The notes beneath the pieces are model-generated. The model was not told the DNA's origin. It searched no databases and saw only the letters and a program-made list of their open reading frames with translations. Source: Desulfovibrio sp. (GTDB taxonomy: Bacteria; Desulfobacterota; Desulfovibrionia; Desulfovibrionales; Desulfovibrionaceae). From it: DNA of 64,000 nt. The stretch is from contig JALHJW010000009.1 in NCBI GenBank assembly GCA_022839785.1, positions 1-64,000 on the forward strand, written 5' to 3'. Shown piece by piece: positions 25,843-39,574 of this stretch. The position numbers were made by a program, and so were the translations under genes. Every line of letters starts with the position of its first letter. Positions within the stretch are counted from its first letter, which is position 1.

Positions 25843-26979
25843 TCAGTCCACGGAGGGGGGACGCAGGGGCAGGCGGATGCGGAAGACGGTGCCCTCGCCG
25901 TCCCGCGAGGTGAAGGAGACCTGACCGCCCAGGTAGCGCTCGCCCAGCAGCTTCATGGAGTAGGTGCCGAGTCCCCGGCCCAGTCCCTTGGTGGAGAAGG
26001 AGCGCTTGAAGACGTTGAGCAGCGTGGAGGCGTTCATGACCGCCTCGTTGCGCACCCAGAACACGGCCTCCTCGCCCTCGTCGGCGCAGCCCAGCACGAC
26101 CCGGCCGCCCTGGGCCGTGGCCTCCAGGGCGTTCTTGACCATGTTCCCGAGCACGCGCAGGAGCAGGGTGTAGTCCGTCTCCAGCCAGACCACGGCCGTG
26201 TCCTCGGACAATTCCAGGAGTTTGCCCAGGGCCGCGTCGTGGCGGCGGTAGATGTCGCGCACGGCCTGCAGCACGTCCGAGGACTTGAGGGTGATGGCGC
26301 GCACCTCCAATTCCCCGGCCTCGGCGGCCATGAGCTGGCGCTGCGCCGCGATCTCGTCCAGCATCCGCTCGAAGGAGATATGCAGCACGCCGATGTCCTC
26401 GCGCAGATGGGGGGGAACCTCGTCCTTCAGCATTTCGAGCAGCCCCTTGAGTCCGCCCGCGGTGTTCATGATGTCGTGGAAGAAGATGCGCTCCAGGGCG
26501 CGGCGACGGTTCTGGTGGCTGATGTCCATGATCGAGAAGACGGTGAAGGCGTCGCCGTTCAGCTCGAAGGGCACGGCCGTGACCAGCAGGTCCAGGGCCT
26601 CCATGCAGGCCCCGTCCTGGCGCAGCAGATGGCACTCCTCGGTGCCCAGGCGGCCTTCGATGCTGGCCAGGATGGAGCGCACCGCGCCGCACTCGGAGCA
26701 GAACACGGAGGTGCCGCAGCCGCCCGGACCGGCGGAGGCGTGCACGCAGTTCAGGGCCTCTCCCGGGCGCTGGCCCAGGATGTCCTCCATCCGCGAGGCG
26801 CGCACGAGGCCCAGGAAGCTCTTGTTGGCGAAGACGATCTGGCGGGCGGCGTTGAGCACCAGGACCAGCGCAGGCAGGGAGTTGACCATGCCCGTGCAGT
26901 GGTAGTTCCGGAAGGCGTCGTACTGGCGCTGCAGTTCGTCGGGTTCGGCCCGGGCCGGGGGGGCGAAAAAGGTGTCCAC
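25843..26979 (-). CDS. PAS-domain sensor histidine kinase with Cys cluster
   Basis: 378 residues, no transmembrane segment, so probably cytoplasmic. A PAS domain (about 30-150) contains C78, C88, C94 and C97 in NCVHASAGPGGCGTSVFCSECG, a spacing suited to a metal or Fe-S site or a redox switch. The kinase follows: an unusual H-box (IFFHDIMNTAGGLKGLLEML) with HD rather than HE, an N-box (NMVKNALEA) and G-boxes (STKGLGRGLGTYSMKLL). The start is GTG at 26979 with GGAGGAG upstream. No response regulator is adjacent. It is divergent from the Fe-alcohol dehydrogenase. Confidence 0.85.
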   Translation of the reverse strand: MDTFFAPPARAEPDELQRQYDAFRNYHCTGMVNSLPALVLVLNAARQIVFANKSFLGLVRASRMEDILGQRPGEALNCVHASAGPGGCGTSVFCSECGAVRSILASIEGRLGTEECHLLRQDGACMEALDLLVTAVPFELNGDAFTVFSIMDISHQNRRRALERIFFHDIMNTAGGLKGLLEMLKDEVPPHLREDIGVLHISFERMLDEIAAQRQLMAAEAGELEVRAITLKSSDVLQAVRDIYRRHDAALGKLLELSEDTAVVWLETDYTLLLRVLGNMVKNALEATAQGGRVVLGCADEGEEAVFWVRNEAVMNASTLLNVFKRSFSTKGLGRGLGTYSMKLLGERYLGGQVSFTSRDGEGTVFRIRLPLRPPSVD

Positions 26980-27090
26980 TCACTCCTCCGTGCCCGGCGC
27001 GCCGGGCGATGCCACGGGCATACGGTATTTTTTCGCGAAGGCCAAGCAGGTCTGCGCGCCGCGTCCCCGGCCGGGCCGCATGGCGGAAGT

Positions 27091-27119
27091 GTTGCAATTG
27101 CGACGGTTTCGGACAATGA
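27091..27119 (+). promoter_or_regulatory. Candidate promoter for the Fe-alcohol dehydrogenase operon
   Basis: TTGCAA (27091-27096), 17-nt spacer, AATGAT (27114-27119), 33 nt before the ATG at 27152. Both hexamers match four of six consensus bases. The region 26980-27151 is the divergent control space for this operon and the PAS kinase gene. Confidence 0.4.
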
Positions 27120-27151
27120 TGCGGCGCCATGTCTGGACGAGGGGAAAAGCC

Positions 27152-28324
27152 ATGAGCGGCGGCCACGCCTTTCTGGAGTTGCGCAAGTTCCTGGCGCCGG
27201 AGTTCGTCTTCGGGGCCGGATCGGCCTGGCTGGCCGGGCGCTACGCCGCGGGCTACGGCGCGCGCCGCGTCCTGCTGGTGACCGACCCGGGCGTGCGCGC
27301 CGTGGGCTGGGCCGACCGGGTGGCCGACTGCCTGCGCGAGGCCGGGGTGACGCCCGTTATCTTCGACGCCGTCAGCCCCAATCCCCGGCTGGACGAGGTC
27401 GGACTGGCCGCCGGGACGTACGTCGCCGAGGAATGCGACGCCCTGGTGGCCGTGGGCGGCGGCAGCTCCATGGACTGCGCCAAGGGCGCGGGCGTGGCCG
27501 CGGCCGCCGGCCGCCCGCTGCGGGAGTTCACGGGCGTGGACCGGGTGGAGCGCCCGAGCCCGCCGCTGATCTGCGTGCCGACCACGGCCGGGTCCGGCTC
27601 CGACGTCTCGCAGTTCGCCCGGGTATCCGACCCGGAGCGGCGGCTCAGCCTTCCGGTGATCAGCAAGTCCGTGGTCCCGGACGTGTCCCTGGTCGATCCC
27701 GTCCTGACCACCTCCCTGCCCGCCGGTCTGACCGCGGAGACCGGGCTCGACGCCCTGGTCCACGCCATCGAGGCCTACGCCTCCAACGCGGCCTCGCCCG
27801 TCACGGACGTGCACGCCCTGACCGCCGTCCGGCTGCTGGCCGAGCATCTGCCCGCGGCCTGCGACCGGCCGGGCGATCTCGCGGCGCGCGGCGGGGTCAT
27901 GCTCGGCAGCCTGCATGCCGGGCTGGCCTTCTCCAACGCCATCCTGGGCGCGGCCCACGCCATGGCCCACGCCCTGGGCGGCCTGCTCGACCTGCCGCAC
28001 GGCCGCTGCAGCGCCCTGCTCCTGGAGCACGTGGCGGACTTCAATTTCGACGCCGCGCCCGGCCGCTATGCCGAGATCGCCCGCATCCTGGGCGGCGGCG
28101 CGCATCCCGACGCCGCGGCGGGCGAGGTCAAGGCCGGGCTCGTGGGAGCCATCCGGCGTCTCAAGGAGCGCCTGGGCGTCACCGGAAGCCTCGGCGGCCT
28201 GGGCGTGCAGGCCGAGGATCTGCCCGCCCTGGCCCGCCACGCGGCCGCGGACCCCTGCATCGTGACCAACCCGCGCGCGGTCTGCGCCCGCGACCTGGCG
28301 GAGCTGTATGCCCGGGCCATCTGA
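27152..28324 (+). CDS. Iron-containing alcohol dehydrogenase
   Basis: 390 residues, group III Fe-ADH. The NAD phosphate loop VGGGSSMDCAKG, the AGSGSDVSQFA motif and metal ligands in GLDALVHAIEAYAS (Asp, His) and HAMAHALGGLLDLPHG (His, His) are present. Substrate is not predictable; Desulfovibrio enzymes of this family oxidise ethanol or other short alcohols. The start at 27152 follows AGGGGAAAAGCC; in-frame sequence upstream lies inside the divergent control region. The gene's 3' end overlaps the next kinase by 17 nt. Confidence 0.92.
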   Translation: MSGGHAFLELRKFLAPEFVFGAGSAWLAGRYAAGYGARRVLLVTDPGVRAVGWADRVADCLREAGVTPVIFDAVSPNPRLDEVGLAAGTYVAEECDALVAVGGGSSMDCAKGAGVAAAAGRPLREFTGVDRVERPSPPLICVPTTAGSGSDVSQFARVSDPERRLSLPVISKSVVPDVSLVDPVLTTSLPAGLTAETGLDALVHAIEAYASNAASPVTDVHALTAVRLLAEHLPAACDRPGDLAARGGVMLGSLHAGLAFSNAILGAAHAMAHALGGLLDLPHGRCSALLLEHVADFNFDAAPGRYAEIARILGGGAHPDAAAGEVKAGLVGAIRRLKERLGVTGSLGGLGVQAEDLPALARHAAADPCIVTNPRAVCARDLAELYARAI

Positions 28325-29747
28325 CCTGCCCCGGCCGTCCTCCCCGGCCGAGCCGGACGGCGAGGCGGCGGCCTCCGCCGCCGATTTGCGCGCCCGGCTC
28401 ATGGGCCTGGGCGAACTCTCCACCTGCAAGAGCTACTATCCCGAACTCAAGCGCCGCATCGCCGAGCAGGACCGCTTCCGCGCCCTGCTCGACCAGAGCA
28501 GCGACGTCATCCTCCTGGTGGACGGCGCGAGCGGCCGGGTGGTGGACGTGACCGGCTCCCCGGGCATGCTCGGCATCGGCCGCGAGCGGCTGGTGGGGCG
28601 GCACATGGACGAGCTGCTGACCGTGGGCGGGGGCTCGCGTCTGCGCCGCGCCCTGGTGCGCGGCGGCGGCCGGGTGCCCCTGGACTGCGACAAGGCCCGC
28701 CTTGTGGTGGACGGCCGCAGCGCGCCGCTCCTGGAGGCCAACGTCAGCGTGGTGGCCTCGGCCGGGCAGAAGTACGCCGTCATCGCCCTGCGCGACGTGA
28801 CCTTTCAGGTCGAGGCGCGGGAGGAGGTGGAGCGCGCCAAGGCCGACCTGGAGCGGCGCGTGGCCGAGCGCACGCGCGAGCTGACCGCGGCCAACCTCAT
28901 GCTGCGCGACGCCGTGGAGATGCACAAGGCCGCGGAGGAGCGCTACCGCATGGCCAAGGAGCAGGCCGAGGACGCCAACCGGGCCAAGTCCGAGTTCCTC
29001 TCCGTGGTCTCGCACGAGCTGCGCACGCCACTCACCGCGGTGCGCGGCTTCGCCCAGATCATCGCCAAGCAGCTCGAACGCGACGCGTTTCCCCTGCTGC
29101 CGGAGGGCGATCCCAGGGTCGGCCGCGCCATGGAGCACACGCGCGAGAACCTGCAGATCATCGACCTGGAGAGCCGCCGCCTGACCGGTCTGATCAACGA
29201 TCTGCTCGACTTCTCCAAGCTGGAGAGCGGGCACGTGGAGTTCGCGCGCGTCCCGGTGGAGGTCGGCCGCGTGCTGGAGCGCGCGGCCCAGGCCACGGAG
29301 TCGCTTTTCCGGGAGGCCGGGGTGCCCCTGCGTCTGGCCGTGGCCCCGGACCTTCCGCCCGTGTCCGGCGACGCGGACCGGCTCATGCAAGTCATGGTCA
29401 ACCTGCTCTCCAACGCGGTCAAATTCACGGCCGAGGGCGAGGTGCGCTGCGAGGCCTGGGCGGGCCGCGGCCACGTCCTGGTCGTGGTCGCCGACTCCGG
29501 GCCGGGGATTCCCGAGGAATTGCAGGAGCGCATTTTCGAGAAGTTCGTGCAGGCCGGAGACCCCCTCACCGGGCGGCCCAAGGGCACGGGGCTCGGGCTG
29601 GCCATCAGCCGTCAGATCGTGGAGCGCCACGGCGGCCACATCTGGGTGGAGAGCCGCCTGGGCGAGGGCAGCTCATTCTGCTTTCTTTTGCCCGCGACGC
29701 AGGGTAAGACGGCAAATGGAAGACCGCCCTCAAGGAGCGAGCCATGA
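28308..29747 (+). CDS. PAS-domain sensor histidine kinase (HisKA type)
   Basis: 479 residues, no signal peptide or membrane span. A PAS domain (about 55-165) is followed by a coiled coil (EVERAKADLERRVAERTREL), a HisKA domain with VVSHELRTPLTAVRGFAQI (phospho-His) and an ATPase domain (NLLSNAVKF, VADSGPGIPEE, GTGLGLAI). It overlaps the dehydrogenase gene by 17 nt at its start, where GGAG sits 4 nt before ATG, and overlaps metY by 4 nt (ATGA) at its end. A kinase embedded between two metabolic enzymes with no cognate regulator in the window. Confidence 0.88.
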   Translation: MPGPSDLPRPSSPAEPDGEAAASAADLRARLMGLGELSTCKSYYPELKRRIAEQDRFRALLDQSSDVILLVDGASGRVVDVTGSPGMLGIGRERLVGRHMDELLTVGGGSRLRRALVRGGGRVPLDCDKARLVVDGRSAPLLEANVSVVASAGQKYAVIALRDVTFQVEAREEVERAKADLERRVAERTRELTAANLMLRDAVEMHKAAEERYRMAKEQAEDANRAKSEFLSVVSHELRTPLTAVRGFAQIIAKQLERDAFPLLPEGDPRVGRAMEHTRENLQIIDLESRRLTGLINDLLDFSKLESGHVEFARVPVEVGRVLERAAQATESLFREAGVPLRLAVAPDLPPVSGDADRLMQVMVNLLSNAVKFTAEGEVRCEAWAGRGHVLVVVADSGPGIPEELQERIFEKFVQAGDPLTGRPKGTGLGLAISRQIVERHGGHIWVESRLGEGSSFCFLLPATQGKTANGRPPSRSEP

Positions 29748-31048
29748 ACAAACGAAATCCCGGACCGGAGACCCAGGCCCTGCACGCCGGGCATGCGCCC
29801 GACTGCGCGACGCGCTCGCGCGCCGTGCCCATCTACCAGACCACGAGCTACACCTTCGACTCGGTGCAGCACGCGGCCGACCTCTTCGCCCTCAAAACGC
29901 CGGGCTACATCTACACCCGGATCATGAACCCTACCACCGAGGTGCTGGAGAACCGGCTGGCCGCCATGCACGGCGCGGCGGGGGGCTGCGCCGCGGCCTC
30001 GGGCATGGCCGCCATCTTCAACGCCGTGGTCACGATCACGGCCGCGGGACAGAACATCGTCTCCGGCTCCAACCTCTACGGCGGCACGCACACCCTCTTC
30101 GCCAACACGCTGAAGCGCTTCGGCATCGAGGTGCGCTTCGTGGACTCCTCGGACCCCCGGAACTTCGCCGCGGCCATCGACGGCAAGACCCGCCTGGTCT
30201 ACACCGAATCCATCGGCAACCCGCGCTGCAACGTGGACGACCTGCGGGGCATCGCGGACGTGGCCCAGGCCCACGGCCTGCCCTTCATGGTCGACAACAC
30301 CGTGGCCCCGCCGCCGCTTTTCAATCCCTTCGACGTGGGCGCGGACATCGCGGTCTACTCCCTGACCAAGATCATCGGCGGCCACGGCCTGGCCATCGGC
30401 GGCATGGTGCTGGACTCCGGCCGCTTCGACTGGCTGGCGGGCGGGAAGTACCCCGAGATCAGCGAGCCCGACCCCTCGTACCACGGCCTCAAGTTCACGG
30501 ACGTCTTTTGCCCCCTGCCGGACGGGGAGCAGGCCTGCCCGGCCTACATCCTCAAGCTGCGCACGAGCATCCTGCGCGACATCGGGGCCTGCCTCGCGCC
30601 CATGAACAGCTTCCTCATCCTGCAGGGCGTGGAGACCCTGCCCCTGCGGGCGCGCACCCACACGGCCAACGCCCGGCGCGTGGCCGAGTTCCTGTCCTCC
30701 CACCCGAAGGTCGCCTGGGTGGGCTACGCGGGCCTTCCCTCCCACCCGGACCACGAGCGGGCCAGGACGTACTTCCCCCTGGGGCCGGGCGCGGTCTTCG
30801 GCTTCGGCCTCAAGGGCGGCTTCGAGGCGGGCAAGCGCTTCATCGAGAAGGTCGAACTCTGCTCCCACTTGGCCAACATCCTGGACGCCAAGACCCTGGT
30901 CATCCACCCGGCCTCCACCACGCACTCCCAGCTTTCCGGGGCCGAACTGGACGCCGCGGGCGTCTCGCCGGAGATGATCCGCATCTCCGTGGGCCTGGAG
31001 AGCGTGGACGACATCCTGGCCGACCTCGACCAGGCGCTGCATGGGTGA
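29744..31048 (+). CDS. metY: O-acetylhomoserine sulfhydrylase
   Basis: 434 residues, PLP enzyme of the Cys/Met family. K209 in SLTKIIGGHG is the PLP lysine; the TESIGNPRCNVDDL and AVPIYQTTSYTFDS blocks and the long (430-residue) form mark the MetY group, which makes homocysteine directly from O-acetylhomoserine and sulfide. In a sulfide-producing organism this is a plausible main route to methionine. AAGGAG lies 7 nt before the ATG, inside the end of the kinase gene. No terminator is evident; a decayed gene follows. Confidence 0.93.
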   Translation: MNKRNPGPETQALHAGHAPDCATRSRAVPIYQTTSYTFDSVQHAADLFALKTPGYIYTRIMNPTTEVLENRLAAMHGAAGGCAAASGMAAIFNAVVTITAAGQNIVSGSNLYGGTHTLFANTLKRFGIEVRFVDSSDPRNFAAAIDGKTRLVYTESIGNPRCNVDDLRGIADVAQAHGLPFMVDNTVAPPPLFNPFDVGADIAVYSLTKIIGGHGLAIGGMVLDSGRFDWLAGGKYPEISEPDPSYHGLKFTDVFCPLPDGEQACPAYILKLRTSILRDIGACLAPMNSFLILQGVETLPLRARTHTANARRVAEFLSSHPKVAWVGYAGLPSHPDHERARTYFPLGPGAVFGFGLKGGFEAGKRFIEKVELCSHLANILDAKTLVIHPASTTHSQLSGAELDAAGVSPEMIRISVGLESVDDILADLDQALHG

Positions 31049-31132
31049 GGGGTGAGAAGGAACGGAAATCCGCCGCGGGAATGAAGAGGGGCCGACGCGA
31101 ATTTCCTGACCCCCAGCCATGTCGGGGCCTAG

Positions 31133-31484
31133 ATTCTTGAAGCCCTGCTTCAGGCCGTCGACATGGGGCTCCGCCTGCCGCTTATCCGGAACTGCGGCGG
31201 CTACGAAAGCCTCTCCACCCTGCGCCTGCTCGATGGTGTCGTGGACATCTACATGCCCGACGCCAAGTTCATGGACCCAGAGGCGGCTCGCGCCTACTGC
31301 CGCGCCCGAACTCCCCCGAGCGCGCCCGCGAGGCCATCCGCGAGTGCACCGCAAAGTCGGCGATTTCGTCCTGGACGCCTCGAAGTTGGCTGTGCGGGAG
31401 CTTTTGGTGCGGTATCTGGTCATGCCCGGCCGCCTTGGCGACGCCTTGGCCTGGCTGCGCTTCCTGGCCGAGGAGGTTTTGTAA
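31133..31484 (+). pseudogene. Remnant of a PflX-type radical SAM protein
   Basis: Two frames together encode the C-terminal half of a pyruvate-formate-lyase-activase-like radical SAM protein: first ILEALLQAVDMGLRLPLI...DIYMPDAKFMDPEAARAYCRA, then, after frameshifts near 31310-31350, HRKVGDFVLDASKLAVRELL and LVMPGRLGDALAWLRFLAEEV. The N-terminal CxxxCxxC cluster site is missing, and the normal ending after AEEV is cut off by the insertion element; its last stop TAA is made by the element's own end. Non-functional. Confidence 0.8.
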
Positions 31485-31505
31485 AGTCCCCTTAGAATAG
31501 GTCCA
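31480..31505 (+). repeat. Left terminal inverted repeat of the IS
   Basis: TGTAAAGTCCCC, 6 variable bases, TAGGTCCA. The match with the right end resumes further in (AGTAGAGAC). Confidence 0.85.
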
Positions 31506-31550
31506 TTGCCAAGTAGAGACTTCTGGCCCAAACTTGGACAGGAGTTTCGG

Positions 31551-31817
31551 ATGCGCAAATCGAAGTTCACCGAGTACCAGATCGTCAAGATTCTCAAGGC
31601 TGTGGAGGGCGGCAGGGCCGTCACGGACGTCTGCCGCGAGCACGGGGTGAGCAGCGCCACCTACTACAAGTGGAAGTCCAAGTACGGCGGGATGGAGGCT
31701 TCCGACATCCAGCGCATGAAGGACCTTGAGGCCGAGAACAGTCGCCTGAAGCAGATGTTCGCCGAGCTGAGCCTCGAGAACGTCGTCCTCAAGGATATCA
31801 TCGAAAAAAAACTCTGA
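31551..31817 (+). CDS. IS3-family transposase OrfA
   Basis: 88 residues. Begins MRKSKFTEYQIVKILKAVEG, a helix-turn-helix DNA-binding region (VTDVCREHGVSSATYYKWKSKYGG) followed by a leucine-zipper helix (DLEAENSRLKQMFAELSLEN). The start at 31551 has GGAGTTTCGG upstream. The stop TGA lies just past a run of eight A, where ribosomes can slip back one base into OrfB. Confidence 0.93.
   Translation: MRKSKFTEYQIVKILKAVEGGRAVTDVCREHGVSSATYYKWKSKYGGMEASDIQRMKDLEAENSRLKQMFAELSLENVVLKDIIEKKL
31804..31811 (+). other. Programmed -1 frameshift site
   Basis: Eight consecutive A at the end of OrfA (codons GAA AAA AAA CTC TGA). In the -1 frame translation continues RPTRKKDLVAHAV into OrfB without a stop, giving the OrfAB transposase, as known for IS3 elements. 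Confidence 0.75.
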
Positions 31818-31858
31818 GGCCGACTCGGAAGAAGGATCTCGTTGCGCACGCCGTTGCC

Positions 31859-32701
31859 GTGCATGCAGTGAGTCTCCGCAAGGCATGCGCGATGCTGGGC
31901 GTAAGCCGGAGCTACTACGCCTATGCGCCGAGACCTCGCGATGACGGCGAGGTGATCGCCGCGCTCACCGAGTTGGCCCGGATGAAACCGACCTGGGGCT
32001 TCAGCAAGCTGTTCCCTGTCCTGCGCCAACAGGGCAGGCCGTGGAACCATAAGCGCGTATGGCGGGTCTACTGCCAGCTAAAGATGAACCTCAAGCGCAA
32101 AGGGAAGAAACGTTTGCCCGCCACCTCCCGCAAGATCATTGCCCAGCCATTGGCCCCAAACATCTGCTGGTCTGCAGACTTCATGCGGGACACGCTTTAC
32201 AGCGGAAGGGTCTACCGCACCTTCAACGTCGTGGATGACTACAACCGTGAGATTCTGGCCGTGGAGGTGGACACCAACCTGCCTGCTGGGCGCGTTATCA
32301 GGGTTCTGGACCAAGTCGCCGAGCAGCGCGGAGTCTACCCGGAGAAAATGCGGCTGGACAACGGGCCGGAGTTCGTCGGCGCCGCCATGGCGGCCTGGGC
32401 CGAGGAACACCGTGTGTCCCTGGAGTTCATCCAGCCAGGCAAGCCGACACAGAACTCGTACATCGAACGCTTCAATCGGACCTACCGGGAGGAGGTTCTG
32501 GACCTTTACGTCTTCAGCAACCTGAGCGAAGTGCGTGAGGCGACGGACGACTTCATCAAGGAATACAACGAGCTAAGGCCTCATGAATCTCTGGCGGACA
32601 AGACGCCGCTGGCGTTCGCCGCCCAGAGGGCCGGGGGATCCCCCGGCCCTCTGGGCACCCCCGCCAACTCGCCGGATGTCTCTACTCTGGGGTGGACCTA
32701 A
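31859..32701 (+). CDS. IS3-family transposase OrfB (DDE integrase)
   Basis: 280 residues if initiated at GTG 31859; the functional form is probably the OrfAB fusion by -1 slippage upstream. The N-terminal HTH_21-like region (KPTWGFSKLFPVLRQQ) precedes the catalytic core: D in WSADFMRD, D in RLDNGPEFVG, and E in NSYIERFNRTYREE, with family spacing. The C-terminus RPHESLADKTPLAFA is typical of the IS407 branch. All catalytic residues are present. Confidence 0.93.
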   Translation: MHAVSLRKACAMLGVSRSYYAYAPRPRDDGEVIAALTELARMKPTWGFSKLFPVLRQQGRPWNHKRVWRVYCQLKMNLKRKGKKRLPATSRKIIAQPLAPNICWSADFMRDTLYSGRVYRTFNVVDDYNREILAVEVDTNLPAGRVIRVLDQVAEQRGVYPEKMRLDNGPEFVGAAMAAWAEEHRVSLEFIQPGKPTQNSYIERFNRTYREEVLDLYVFSNLSEVREATDDFIKEYNELRPHESLADKTPLAFAAQRAGGSPGPLGTPANSPDVSTLGWT

Positions 32702-32717
32702 AATGGGGGACTTTACA
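32693..32717 (-). repeat. Right terminal inverted repeat of the IS
   Basis: Read inward on the minus strand: TGTAAAGTCCCC, 5 variable bases, TAGGTCCA. Ends in the CA dinucleotide usual for IS3 elements. Confidence 0.85.
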
Positions 32718-32763
32718 CCCTTTTTTTCGCCCGCGTTCGTCTGCGGTGTATTTCCGTACTCTC

Positions 32764-33671
32764 TCAGTCCCCCAGCGGGCCGCTGACGCGGTTCCGGCCG
32801 CCGCGCTTGGCGTTGTAGAGGCCGTCGTCCGCGAGCTGGACGAGGTCCGCGGGCGGCAGGCCGGGGTCGGGGATCAGGGTGCCCGCGCCCAGGCTCAGGG
32901 TGACGACCTGCGCGGCCGTTGAGGCCTTGTGGGGCAGCGCCAGGGCCTCAACGGCGGCGCGCAGCTTTTCGGCCACGCGGAGCGCGCCGTCGTGGCCGGT
33001 CTCGGGCAGGAGCACGGCGAACTCCTCGCCGCCCCAGCGGGCCGCGAGATCGGCGGGCCGCCGCACGTTGCCCTCGATGGCCCTGGCCACGCGGCGCAGG
33101 CACTCGTCCCCCGCGAGATGGCCGTAGCGGTCGTTGTAGGCCTTGAAACAGTCGATGTCCCCCAGGAGCACGGAGAGCGGCTCCCCGCTACGCTGGCCGC
33201 GCCGCCATTCGTTCTCTAGGGCCTCGTCGAAGCGGCGGCGGTTGGCGATGCCGGTCAGTCCGTCCAGGGTCGAGAGGCGGCCCAGCACGTCGCGGCAGCG
33301 CTTGAGGTCCAGGTGGTTGCGCACGCGGGCGCGGACGATGGGCGGGCTGACCGGCTTGGTGATGTAGTCGATGGCCCCGGCCTGCAGGCCGCGCGCCTCG
33401 TCCGCGTCGTCGCCCAGGGCGGTGACGAAGATCACCGGGACGTCGCGCGTCTCCGGGGCCGCCCGCAGCGCCGCGCAGACCGCGTAGCCGTCCATGCCCG
33501 GCATCATCACGTCCAGGAGCACGAGGTCCGGCCGCCCGCTCTGGGCGATGCGCAGGGCTTCCTCGCCGTGCGTGGCGAAGAGGATGGCCACCTCGTCGCC
33601 CAGGATGCCGGAGAGCACCTGGATGTTGGCGGGCTCGTCGTCCACGATCAGCACGGTCTGGCGCAGCAGGT

Positions 33672-33675
<4 letters not shown>
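32764..33675 (-). CDS. PleD-like response regulator diguanylate cyclase
   Basis: 303 residues. An N-terminal receiver domain has phospho-acceptor D55 (LVLLDVMMPG) and K107 (YITKP). A GGDEF domain follows with the active site GGEEF at 215-219 and the product-inhibition I-site RPAD at 206-209, 5 residues upstream, so an active, feedback-controlled c-di-GMP synthase is expected. The start is GTG at 33675, overlapping the stop of the giant hybrid kinase by 4 nt (GTGA). That overlap makes the kinase the probable phosphodonor. Confidence 0.92.
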
Positions 33676-39476
<5,801 letters not shown>

Positions 39477-39556
39477 GTTTTCCCCCGGGGCAGATGTTTT
39501 GCCGGTATAGAGAAAATACTCCATTCGCGCCGGGAAAAGCAAGCGGCGCGAAGCCG

Positions 39557-39574
39557 GAGCCGGAAGACCGGCTC
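39557..39574 (-). terminator. Hairpin at the end of opgH
   Basis: GAGCCGG/CCGGCTC with a 4-nt loop, overlapping the opgH stop codon; a T-rich stretch follows only further on, so termination is uncertain. About 95 nt separate opgH from the hybrid kinase gene. Confidence 0.3.

Larger units (their letters stand above)
31480..32717 (+). mobile_element. IS3-family insertion sequence, IS407-like
   Basis: A 1238-bp element bounded by imperfect inverted repeats that begin TGTAAAGTCCCC at both ends. It has two overlapping reading frames in the IS3 arrangement: OrfA with helix-turn-helix and leucine-zipper, and OrfB with the DDE integrase core. Both appear intact, so the copy may be active. Base composition is less GC-rich than the surroundings. 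No target-site duplication is visible: the three bases outside the left end are TTT and outside the right end CCC. That suggests a flanking deletion or recombination between copies, in line with the truncated radical SAM gene. Confidence 0.93.

Noticed and set aside
31049..31132. Possible small gene between metY and the radical SAM remnant
   Set aside because: No ribosome site with a sensible frame; the stretch looks like decayed flank DNA.
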